From Cenococcum geophilum 1.58 (taxonomy: Eukaryota; Ascomycota; Dothideomycetes; Gloniales; Gloniaceae): 64,000 nucleotides of DNA. Of this stretch, positions 33,405 to 44,293 are shown one piece after another; position 1 is the stretch's first letter, and each line of letters begins with the position of its first letter. Made by a program: the position numbers and the translations under genes. Location: the NCBI GenBank assembly GCA_001692895.1, contig KV748178.1, positions 3,520,536 to 3,584,535 of the forward strand, given 5' to 3'. The notes under the pieces were generated by a model. It had not been told where the DNA came from. It saw only the letters and a program-made list of their open reading frames with translations, and did not search any database.

Positions 33405-33973
33405 ATTGGCGTTCTTGCGGGGGTATAAAGGTTCGTATTAAAAAGTGGTAGGGGTGCGTGGCGCTGTCAGACGCAGAGTGGGAACGGAGTGAGTAAGGTT
33501 TCCACTGGTCGAATCGTATGCGGGGAAGAAGCACACAGAAGGGGATTAGAAGAGAGCTAGTCAAAGGTATAAGGCAAGTCAAAAATTAGAGGGCGGTGTA
33601 AGGGAGCGACAGAAGGTGATGGGTGCCATATCACAAGGCAGGATAATATTTGACAAAGGTTTGTGTTGGTGGGGTCAAAAGGTGACGTTCCGGGAATCGC
33701 TTCGAGATTGTCCCTCGAGCCAAGACAAATTTTCCCACCCCATCCTGACGCCCTGCACTCTTTGACAGCGTGGCGGTGTCATCTTTAGCAGAATAGCGAC
33801 TCAAAGGTTTATGGAGCTGGTATGTCGGATAATTCCCTGTTGCCAGTAGTACTCCCGTTGGGCCAACTGATGCCCAGTCAGCAGTCTTCTGTCACATTTG
33901 GAGTTCGATGCGACATTCTTTCCCTCTTCCCATTAAGGTGTAAAAAATTTTATGCCTATCAATACATATACTC
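33405..33973. other. Intergenic: eIF5B promoter side
   Basis: Presumed promoter and 5' UTR of eIF5B, with no other gene seen. Confidence 0.55.
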
Positions 33974-34042
33974 CGGATGCTAAAGATCGAACCCCTAAGT
34001 CCCAATCCTTCAGCCCAAAGCATTGAGATTGCTGCTCCTATC
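33974..34042 (-). other. tRNA-like sequence, possible SINE head or tRNA pseudogene
   Basis: Read on the minus strand, about 69 bases start GGATAGG and end CATCC. A B-box-like GGTTCGATCT sits at the right place and an anticodon-loop-like GCTGAAGGA would carry GAA, as in tRNA-Phe. The acceptor and T stems pair poorly and no good A box is seen, so it is not a working tRNA. It may be the head of a tRNA-derived SINE or a decayed tRNA. Confidence 0.3.
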
Positions 34043-34368
34043 CCTTAACCCGCCGACGCCCACAAAGCAAGTGGTCCGTGCAGAGCACCAGAATCAAATT
34101 TCGTGTCCCATTCTTATCGATAAGCTCATTAGATCGTTAAGATCTTAGAGCCGTGATGAGGAATATGAAGCTCTGACAAAGGGCTCGAATTTGGGCAGCT
34201 GCCAAGGCTCCGGAAATAGTTCTTTTGCAACACGAATTAGAGGAACGACGTATTTGGTAGGTTGGACGATTACTAGTATCATGAAAAGGCACGATTAGAA
34301 GGCATAGTGGTTGATTAATTGGTGATTAAATGTGAGGGGACTTTGTAGACAGGGGGCGGGCTATAAGG
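34043..34368 (-). mobile_element. Short piggyBac-type element (internally deleted)
   Basis: TTAA (34045-34048) is followed by CCCGCCGACGCCCACAAAGC and AGCACCAGAATCAAA, matching the terminus seen at 54.05 kb. On the minus strand, about 34300-34170, an N-terminal transposase stretch follows (QPTKYVVPLIRVAKELFPEP, then WQLPKFEPF). A second terminus-like CCCGCCCCCTGTCTACAAAG (rc) ends near 34368. It is therefore a short copy of about 0.3 kb in which both ends and a little of the N-terminal coding part remain. Confidence 0.6.
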
Positions 34369-34555
34369 CACGATTGTAGGAACTGTGGAGGAGACGAAGA
34401 CGAATCCTTGAGGAGGTGAATCCTTGAGGAGGTAAGGCCTCTGGGATCGTGGAGACTATATACTACGGGCACGTGCCTCCGGCACGTGACCGACGACCAT
34501 CCGAGGGGTGTCCGGGGGTTGTCCTGAGGGCATCCCGAGGCAACCGCAATAATAT
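34369..34555. other. Spacer with small repeats
   Basis: Holds a direct duplication of GAATCCTTGAGGAGGT (about 34402-34433) and a palindrome GGCACGTGCCTCCGGCACGT near 34467-34488. No gene. Confidence 0.5.
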
Positions 34556-34935
34556 CCCTTACAGCCTGCTAATCGTACTTCCAATGATATAGATCTTGTT
34601 CAACTGACTTAATATAACGTTCAACCAAACCAGGTTACTAAAAAGCCACCCCCCAAGCCATAGGAGCCGCCCGATTTCGACGACCATAGTACTCTAAATC
34701 TACTTCTTAAGTAGGGCGTTAAGATTCGTTTAGCGTATACGTTCGCTACGCGACTTGCGCTCTTACTAGAGAGGCGACGGGAGAGCTTTATTAAATTAAT
34801 AATACTCCGTAAGTTAGCTATTTTCTTAGCTAGCTTATTTAGCTCCTTTAGGTTAGTAGTATTTGATAGGACGTTAGTAACCTTACTAAGCTCCTATTAG
34901 GCCCAGGTATATAAGTTAAACTATTCTCCAGCGTT
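34556..34935 (+). mobile_element. piggyBac-type fragment, transposase N-terminus
   Basis: Plus-strand translation gives ANRTSNDIDLVQLT, then NVQPNQVTKKPPPKP and an EPPDFDDHST-like run, a further N-terminal fragment of the same transposase family, with stops typical of RIP. It ends without the DDE core. Confidence 0.65.
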
Positions 34936-35239
34936 TATAGATGTCTAATCGTCTTAAGATTTGGAAGGTGGCTTAGATTCTGCTAGTGTACTAGAGGTTT
35001 CGTCCGCACTGGATCCCAAGGTATTTTGCGGTCGTGGAAAAATTAAACCGGCTATCCTCTTAAGGGGATTGGTAAGGATTCGAAGGTAAGGTAAGGATAT
35101 AGATAGGGAGTCTAATTAATAGAATAATAGGGTATATTGTATGAATAGACGAATCCTTAAGGGAAAGGAGGAGTCTGAGTGCGAGGTAAGGAAGGCTTTC
35201 CCTAAGGCACGTGTGCTGCATATGCCTCATAGGCGAGTC
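34936..35239. other. Intergenic repeat remnant
   Basis: No gene. GGTAAGG is repeated around 35070-35100, and GACGAATCCTTAAGG near 35150 resembles the duplicated motif at 34400, so this may be more of a degraded transposon. Confidence 0.4.
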
Positions 35240-35248
35240 ACCTCTGGG

Positions 35249-35840
35249 TTACCTCAGCGAGCTCAGACGTGATTTTTTAGCTAGCGTCGGAATAACCTAC
35301 GCCGTCTTCCGAATTGCAAAATCACGTCTGAGAGGCTTTGGCGAGTTTTGTTAAAAGCATAAGCAAAAATCTTAGTTTTAGCAATTTTGTACGGGGATTT
35401 CCTCTACAACGTAATAAAATAAAGTCTTCAAAAGTTCATAGATATATCTTAGGTGGCTACTTTATATACTAACAGCTTTAGAATTATAATATCCCCTCCT
35501 AAATCTGAGATTAATTTCGTTAAAGTTAAAATTCCCATTGTTAAAAGTATAAGCACCTTTACGTACCCTTATATACGGGCCCACGTAAGGTATAAAAAGC
35601 CTAAAATCTCATAATTTATAGAGCTAGATCTCCTGAGTAATTTAATATAATTTTTACCTTAAAATACGTTGTGGGGAGATTAATTAATTTTGTTGGGGTT
35701 TATAAGTTTTCCTTATAAAAAAAGCTTATGCTTCCATACAAATCTCGCCAAAGTCCCTCAGACCAAGAAATCGATCAAATATCCGAAGGAGTTTAGCGCG
35801 CCAGCGCAATCGATTTCTTAGTATGAGTCCACTGAGGTAA
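35249..35840 (+). mobile_element. 592-bp Mutator-like non-autonomous element
   Basis: Ends are TTACCTCAGCGAGCTCAGAC (35249) and its inverted near-match (rc TTACCTCAGTGGACTCATAC, ending 35840). The 9-bp target duplication ACCTCTGGG is exact (35240-35248, 35841-35849). Inside both hairpins a shared CTTTGGCGAGTTTTGT-like motif and AAGCATAAGC follow. The hairpin stems again differ: CAGACGTGATTTT at the left, CAGACCAAGAAATCGAT at the right. The interior is AT-rich and non-coding. Confidence 0.87.
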
Positions 35841-35849
35841 ACCTCTGGG

Positions 35850-36904
35850 TGGCCCTTGGGTCGCCCGTACCTTGCGGCTATATAACTATCTACTCAGATT
35901 TCACTTGGCAGTATATAAAAAGGTAAGCGAGCTTCCAGAAAATCGCTATTAGCTCGCCTAAAGGCGGTAAGCAGAACTAATATCTACGCGTATTTACTGG
36001 AAGTCCCTTAAAATAATATAGAGTAATGTAGGGTTTATTAAGGTACCTATAAGGCTTAAGGAGGGCATAGCCGAGAAAAGAAGGGGATACGGAAGTCGTG
36101 GCCATGTTGTAGACACGGATGACGAGAGGATGAAGAAATCCTCTTAGGTGAAAGCACGGACCTCGATTCAGAAGACGCATCTAGATTGCGCCAATTTCAG
36201 TATCGCAGTGTTTTTGGACATTTCTGCCCGTGACTAAACCGGATCTTGATTGGCCGCCTCATCCGACTTAGACACTGTCAGTAAAGCAGGACAACACTCT
36301 CCCTTCGTAAAGTTGTATTACATCTCGAACATCACAGTACACGTATAGACACAAAGGGATCGAAGTATCAGCACATTCATTTCTCCTCCACAATTACCTA
36401 CAACCTCCTGCTCGATCTCTCCCTCTTCAACATAAAGAGCGAAAACAACACCTTGCCACACGACCCATTTTGCACACCAACGACAGCTCCCAGCAGCGGA
36501 CATTGCAAAATGGTACAGATAAAACCACAATTAATGCAGTTCTCATACCCCACCAAATATGAAAAGTAAAAATCAATAGTTGACTACCAGACGCCCCACC
36601 CCGTGTTATGGTAGATGACCAGAAAGAAAGCAGCAGTGGAAAAATGAGGCCATTAGATACAACTAATCCCAAAAGAGAGAGTAAAGCGTAACTAGGAGTT
36701 AAGGATATGCAGGCTGGAGGCGGATAAGAGATATGAAAGATTAGTGCGCGGCGGAAACTCCGGTAGCTCGATGCAAGGTCATGGCAATGTACGCGTTACC
36801 GATAGTATGGCCTGCGTACATGCCCTTTTTGTTATTCCATTCTAGTCCCCGGTGCGCAAAGCGAACAAGTTTCTTTACTGTTTGAGTGGTGCATTGCGAA
36901 GAAA
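35850..36904. other. Intergenic, 3' flank of csmA
   Basis: No gene recognised. The frames of 67-81 codons here have no domain. The part nearest csmA is probably its 3' UTR. Confidence 0.55.
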
Positions 36905-39900
36905 TTAGATGCCGGCTGAGAGAAGGGACTCGACGGCGTGGCTGATATATGAGCGCTTTGCAGAGAGATCGACATTGAACCTGTTCAGTGTGTTAGTACA
37001 TTTTCAAATTTAGGTAGAGAAGTGAAGATAAAATGGCGACTAACCTCTTCTCCAGCTCTAATTTCACACCCTTCTTGGTTACCTGCATCAAATCTGCCTT
37101 GCTCAAGATGTCCCTGATCTCCGCTAGAATGGCATCGTCATTCGGCAAGTTCAAATCTGCCATCTCCATATCCGAATATCCGAATCCGCTAGGTGCAAGA
37201 CTCATACGTGAGTTGCTGCCGAAGCGCGGAAGGTCAAGCTGTGACATAGGCCTCGATGGTGGGTAGCCGTAATCTGAGCCTGCTACCGAGCCAGGACTAG
37301 GCATAAAGCGCTTGGTTCCATACGAGACACCAGAGATTTCGGAGCGATCATCGCGTTGTGTCATTTGCTCCCACATCTCAGCCTGGTACTCCTCCCACTT
37401 CTTCTTTGGAATGCTGGCTGGGTCGAATTTGCCTTCATCAGACACGACGACCTTCCGACCCTTCTCGCCGGTGACGATACGAGTATTACCCCAGGAAAAG
37501 TCGTCCATGTGCCAGAAAGCGTACAGGGGCAAACCGAAAGCGAAAACAGGCGTTGCGAGGATGTAAATAATCATCCAGCCAATCATTTCCCATTTACGAC
37601 GCAAGATGAAGATAATGGCTTGTAGACCGTAGATGGCACCGAGCAGAATGAATGCTGTGACAGGTACAACATCCCTGCTGTGAATGAGGAGATAGATAAG
37701 GTAGGCAATGTAGCCGACGATGACAGGTTGTACGATAGTAGACAGAAGATCCAGGAAAACGACGAAGCGCATACTGAAGCAGCAGAAACCACAGAGCTGT
37801 TGTAACGGGATAAGCTCAATCAGATTATGCACGGTAGAGTTGATCCAGCGGCGACGTTGTGACATGAAAACCGTCCAGCTGTCTGGGGCAACAGTCCAAN
37901 CATGGGCGCGGAAGAGATATTTTGTCTTATACTTAGAATGATGTTTGAGGAGCAATGTCGTGAGATATCTGTCCTCACCCAAATGCAGCAAGTTCTTCAT
38001 ATGGAGTGTGTCAACGCGAATTTCTGAGTATGTGTCGACGACCTCCCTGCTCACGAAGAGAGGCTTTCCAGTCTCTGCAGCGCGAATACGATACATACTG
38101 AAACAACCAGGAAGACAGGTGACGGATCCGAATAAACTTTCGAATGCTTTCGTGAGGTTGTGGGATATGTAATATTCGTAAACTTGCATCATCGTAATGA
38201 AAGACGATTTCGCGTTCGTGAGAGAAGTTTCGCCGCAGACGCCAATTAATCGGGTATCGTGCAGGAATGCGGCAACGAATCGGGTGGCGGAGTCGGGAGC
38301 GACAACAGTATCAGCGTCGATCTGCAGTAAAAATTCGTAAAAAGTGGGATTAACTCCGATGATATTGCGAATTTGATGATGCATCTCAAGTTCAAGAGGG
38401 GTCATTGGAAGATTGTAGTGAACGCGGTTTAAGAAGCGCATCAGAATAATTTGTGAGTCACGTTTTCCACGATTGCCGGGCCTGAGGAATGTTAATGGAT
38501 GTTGAATTAGCATGAAAAAGAAACTCACTTGGAAACTTCGGAAGGCTTGCCGACCTTGACCACAACAAGGAAGGGCACAATGTGGCCCTGAACCTCATAC
38601 AACCCAGAGTAAACTTTACCCATGTTGTGTTGTTTCATGCCTTCACCCAAACTCTCGAAGCTTAGGGGTTCTGGATCCAAGGTCTCAGAAACTCCGAGAA
38701 TATCGAGGACGATCCTGGGAGTGGGTTTGTCGTTGCCTTGTCCAATAATCATACCATCACAAATAATAACCAAAAGCTTTCGTTTGTCGTCGTATTTCAT
38801 CCTTGCAGCCGAATCAATGGCTCGACGGAGTGAATCTTCGTCTTCAGTATAAGCGGGAACTGTGCAGATGACGAATTTGTCAAGATTCTCCGGAATATTC
38901 TTCTTTCCAAATTGCAAAGCCGCCAAGAACTTGAAACCAATAACACTGACTAGGAGAATAGAGATGGCAAGAAGTAAATATTTTGCGAAGAGACATTTAG
39001 CGGAGCTTCTTGTATCCAGATCACCCACGTAGAAAAGGTTGTCAAGACAGACTTTCATACGTCCCTTTACAGTAGCATCCAATGCTAGCGTGTCCCAGAA
39101 TTTGGTTACGTCTCCACCAGATTCCTGCTGGAAAAGTGTGACAACTTGCTGGTCCATGAAGTTGGAGTTAGGCGGTGTGCTGGGAGGACTAGTGCCAGGA
39201 GGATATTGGGGAGCGCGACCACCAGGAATATAAGAGGTGAAATCGTAGACACGATTATTGAGGTATGCGATAGCGTTGCCATTCTTAGCCAGAGTTTTGA
39301 GATATGTTGGACTGAAACCAACTGTGCCTTTCTTGTAGTTGGCTTTTAGATATACCTGCTGTTCCCACCACCAGTCTGGACGTGAATCGTTGGTAGCCCA
39401 TCGGAAATCATGGTAGCGTGTATGCGTATCTGTCGTGCTCACCAATGTTGTGGAATCAGTGTAATTAGTATTCTTGTAATTGAGCTGCACAGCCGGATCG
39501 ATTGTGCCACTGTCTCCATCGCAAAGTGCTGAAACCTGGACAGGGAAAAGGTTGGTTGCATCGAGGCCTGCATACTTCTTAAGGCTTGCTTGTGGAATTA
39601 TCGACGGGTAGTGGTGAGGTATAAATGCACCTAGGTCATAGACAACCCCTCGAATAGCAACATATGAGCCGTGGCCATTTTTGCCGTTGTAAGAAGATAG
39701 CTCAGCTGTGGAATAGACATGCTGGGTAGGACAAATCAATTCCGGAAAGCCAACTGATCGGAGTTAGTAATCGTGCATAAACGGTGAAACCCTTGACTCA
39801 CTCATTAGGAACACGACAAGAGCACAACTTAACCAAATCAACAGATTAATGGCAAACTTCTCTCTCCAGGCCGTGCGGACGTCTTTCCGCGACATTTTCC

Positions 39901-42709
39901 CAATCCATCTAATCAGGAAGTCGGGAACGTAGAATGTGAGAAGATAGACAACAAATAGCCAGCGTTTGCGACTCCCTGAAGTCTCAATCACATCTACTTC
40001 TTTTAGTTCCTGTTCCGGAACCTTTTCACCCAGTCTCTGTTGATTTTTCAGTTCATGGAACATGTCTCCATTGGTGACTGCAGACGGGGCTTCGGATCTA
40101 GCATCAACGTCGCGACTGCCAAAATAATTTCCACCTTTGTCATCATGGTAGAAAGCACCAGGTGAGGGAGATTGGGAGGAGATTAGGCGCGCTCTAGCGT
40201 CGCCAAATTCTCTATTCGCATCACCTGGGGTTAGTAGACCATCGCCATTACCATCAGCGGACAGTCCTCGGGTCGGTAGAGTGATGTCAGGAATGTTGGC
40301 AATCTCCAACCAGCATCTTTCGCTGAGGAAGACGCCCGTGGTGCCAATTCTGGCTTCGTTGTCTCGCCACGGCCTTGAGTCGAGAACCACTTCTGCTCTT
40401 TCTCTCTCACTACCTACAACAGACTCTGTCTCAGCAAGGCCAAGAAACTCAGCAAACGGTAAGAATACACTAAAATCAGCATTGCGGAGGCGTTGACTGA
40501 TTTCCGCGATTCCAAAGGTTTGGATCTGTGTTCGTACACATTTACTATCAAATTGGTTGGCGATTCGTCGGTCGTTGGGCTTGAGGCAAAAAACAAAGTA
40601 GGGATTGACGCCATGGGCAGTAATTGACTTCGTAATATTGTTGAGTGAGGATAGAAACTGTGCGGCGGCGCCTAATTGCTTCCCAGTTGAATCACCGTTC
40701 TTATTTGATCCCCGAGTGATGCTCTTACTATCGTAGTCACTCGCCCCGTCGTCTTCGAAAGTAGTTGCCTGACGTGTGGTAAATTTCCCGGGTCGATCAT
40801 CTTTCCTTCTTGCCATACTTGGCATTCTCATTGGCTTGGAACTGACAGATGCTTGCACAATCGCAGTCTTTTCTTTGGGATGGACAACAGTATTGAGTGC
40901 CTCTTGGCCAAATAAATCTCGGATGAAGTCGCTTCTGGTGGATTTAATAAGGTTCATAAGATCGCCTGAGATGACTTCGCCGTTCTCCTCAAGTAGTCCC
41001 TCGACGGAGTAGTCGACGTCACCAGCAAAATGTCTAATCGTGAAACTTGCCGCAGTATTTTGAGTTGCAAAGTTACTGCCAGGCAAGATAGCGGTCGCAC
41101 TTCCCGCCACGATAGACTTGTTTTTACCATCAAAGCGTTTGCGAATGGCTTCCAGAAACTGCATATCAGTCTTACTGCGCCTCATCTGATCATCCAGTAT
41201 GCTGAGCAATCCATTTCCAGGTTTGAGAAGGCCCCTGACTGTTTCCGAGTTGTCAAAATATTCAGTCATCGGGACGTTTATATCCTCCGCTTCCATGTCC
41301 TCTGCTTTGCGGCCAAAAAAGCTCTGCAGACAGAAGTTGAAGTGGGACTCGGTAGCTGCATTGTTTAAGAGCTGGTCCAGTGTTGAGCCAGTTGCGGATA
41401 CCTGAGCAAAGCCAGGAAAGTCAATGACGGAGATGGTGTTAGCGACTGTATCTTCCAGGGCACATGTTCTCTGATTGATCTGCTCAATGACATAAGCGAC
41501 TAAAAGCGAATAAAGAGTACGAGCAAGCTCATCAGCATTGCCTCGCGCTCCTCGTGGATCTAGCATAACAGTCACTCGTTCTCGGTAAAGCGTCCTTGTC
41601 TTATAGCCCAGGCTTTGTTGTAGATCGTATGTGCTTACACCCAAGAAATTGGCAACCAAGGCCAACGTATCCTTATTCTTTACAACTGTGATATCCTCGC
41701 CACCTTCATGTGAGTAACCACCACTCTCATCGGCTGCAGGCGTGGTGGATTGGCTGGTCATGAAATCCAATTGACCAATATGAAGGATGCTGGCCAAAAC
41801 CTGGCAAATTTCGGCAATCTCACTGCGAGGAAATTCGAGCTTTCTCAGAGCGGTCTTGAAGTGGTGGAACCCTCCATTATCATCGACGCCAACTTTCAAC
41901 TGTGTTGGATGACCTAGATATCTCCACCTCTTCTGACCACCAGTCAAAGAAGCTCGCGTACCAGCCTCATTTGAAACAGTGCCAACGCTATCTAGACCAA
42001 GGTGACGCTTCTCAGCAGCGCTAGTCCCTGCCAGAAGATAATAGAGAACGTGGAAGTTACGTTCACCGGTTGGGACAGAGGCAACTCTGCTCCTTTCTAG
42101 CCGATGGTCTAATAGTTTCCCACCTAGTAATGTTGGCCGCATAGATGTTGAGGTGTCATATTGAAGTTCAAAGAGGAGACCAGCCTTGGAAGCTGTGGGA
42201 GTGGTGAGGGATTTGGTAGTCGTGAGAGTATCAAACACGAAGGCGGCGTAGGAGAGTTTGCTAGATAGAGGGGTGGATGAAAAATTCAATAAAGATGACA
42301 GAAGATGTGAGCGTATTGTAGTCTTGCCAGAACCAGATTCTCCCCTATAAAGTCTCGATTAGAACCATCATAGTCTGGAACACGAGAAATTCCCATTGAC
42401 TTACAGAAACACTATCGCCTGGCTCTCTGACCGATGACCTAGTCTCATCCATGCCCTCGTGGCAAGCTCCTCGGCAGCAGCCATGGCGCTACCCTCTTTC
42501 CCTCCATCAGGACCTTGCGAAGAGTTGTTATAGGTATTGAGGGATATAATGGCGTGGGACGAGAGCGTAGCCACAGGTAAATGCGCATGAAAGCGGCTGG
42601 CAAGATGTGCAGTTAAATGGGTGTCGGATTGCAGATGTGCTGGTAGTGATGGTAAAGAAGGCTGGGCGTATTGAGGCACATTGCCAGACAATGTGTTATG
42701 GTTGGCCAT
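36905..42709 (-). CDS. csmA: Class V chitin synthase with myosin motor domain
   Basis: Five exons (42709-42405, 42344-39802, 39753-38529, 38481-37045, 36980-36905; introns 47-64 bp) give 1861 aa. The N-terminal myosin motor-like domain spans about residues 1-800, with the P-loop GESGSGKTT immediately after intron 1 and DFPGFA as switch II. Two transmembrane segments follow near 900-950, then cytochrome-b5-like domains and another membrane segment. The chitin synthase domain has DADTVV (about 1411), [14 protein letters not shown] and QRRRW (about 1565), then more membrane helices and a DEK_C-type C-terminus. It makes cell-wall chitin at hyphal tips and septa from UDP-GlcNAc, moved by or tethered to actin through the motor. 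Start: [10 protein letters not shown] at 42709 is the first ATG in frame. An N at 37900 hides one residue. Confidence 0.96.
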
Positions 42710-44293
42710 TGTTGATAGATGCGTCCCCAAGGGAGCGCTAACGAGCGGAAACTCCCAGCAAAGCTGAGAGAGGAATTATCAGGAGGGCTATTGAGTTTCT
42801 CTGAACTGGGTGGAGGAGGAGGCAATGACAGGTATAGCTGTGTATTCGGGTCGGAATGCTGCAGCGGCGTCGAAACGCGAGTTGGACTGCCAGAGGTCAA
42901 CAGGGATATGCGATGAAAACAAATACAATCAGCGAATGTCAAGCAAAGGCAAAGAAACGAAGGTAAGGATTCGCACGGCCGTGAAAGAAGCAGAGCAACA
43001 ACGGCGTGACAGGTCGAAGTGAAGGAGGACTCTTCTATGATGGTGTTGGGGTGGAAAGAGTTGCGGCTGTGAACCGACGTTGCAACCCTCCCGGGCTCCG
43101 TGCTCCTTGTGCTGGGAGAAGGAAAAAAAAGGGGAGCTAGGGTGGCCAAAACAGGGCAAAAATAGAATACAGAAACGTTAATACGAGCATATGTCACGTT
43201 GCCTTGGCCGAATTGAGGGAAAGTGCTGACTTTGTTGCATCTCAACGCTCTTCTGTGTGAGGGCCTCGATATTCCCAAGAGTACGCGCAATCGTCCTGTC
43301 AACGGGACGCCCGACATACTCTCAAACAACAGCCAACAACAGCCAACAACACAAGTGTGGCCTCTTGCATGCAGGACACGGCAGTGTCCTGTAGGCAGGT
43401 TTAAATGTCGCACAGCCCTAATCATTCTGGGGAAGATCGGTGCGATTAGCGTAACCATCCATGCGCCCAGCCGTAATTGAATCATAGGACTTCTAGAAGT
43501 TCGTGGGGACCCAGGAGAGAAGTCTGGCTAAGAGTATCTCTCCGCTGCCATGTCAGGGCTGTCAGACTCGTTGCAGACAACTGTGGCCAAGGTGACAATT
43601 GGGGCCTCACACCCCGATTCAGGAGGCGAAGCTGAAAGTTGCGTTACACACGAGAAAACGGCATGAAAGACGTCGGAATTGTGTAAACAAAACACCAAAA
43701 ATAGCCTGCAGTCCTGTCTGGCCAACCCCCTGGATTGCATGAGATGCAGTCAACCAGCGGCGGCGGATCGCTCAGGCGAGACAGGCCAGCGCGGAAACAA
43801 GTTGCAATTGATCCCTGTCCACTTGCTATCGCATCATCGCCACAATGGAGCCGAGCTGGTTCTCCTGACGACGCTTTGGGTGAAAAATTACAGTACGGCC
43901 GCCTGTCTGTGCCAACCAAGCACAACAGAGGAATGCTCCTCTCCTCAAGCCCATCGCCGTCCAACAACACCGTCTCGATCCGCCCCTCCTCTTCTCGTGT
44001 TCTTTTTTGTGTTTTCTCCCACGACCGTTGTTCTTCTGCCCTTCGTTTATGAAATCACCATAATTAAACCGGGGAACACCGTCACCCGTTTGGATCCAGT
44101 TTCGATAGGATAGTCCACGTTCGTTAGACTTGTCCTCGTCCGGCCTTGACTTTCGCTTCCCTTCAGTATACACTTTGTAGATCACCAATAGGCAGTTATT
44201 GTGTTACCACCGCGCTCGCTGGTCTCCAGCAACTGCATACGAACTCAATAACCTTCAACCTGAGGTGGCTCTGCGCCTCTCAATCCCGCAAAC
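42710..44293. promoter_or_regulatory. Shared promoter region of csmA and csmB
   Basis: 1584 bp separate the two start codons, and the genes are transcribed away from each other, so both promoters and 5' UTRs lie here. Visible elements are a repeated CAACAGC (about 43328-43350) and an imperfect palindrome GGACACGGCAGTGTCC (43374-43389). Long open frames in this stretch (for example 290 codons on the minus strand at 42613-43485) look like chance: no domain, and partly overlapping csmA. Coordinated control is inferred from the arrangement, not shown. Confidence 0.7.

Noticed and set aside
42613-43485. 290-codon open frame on the minus strand upstream of csmA
   Set aside because: Overlaps the first exon of csmA in another frame, shows no domain, and has the mixed composition of promoter DNA.
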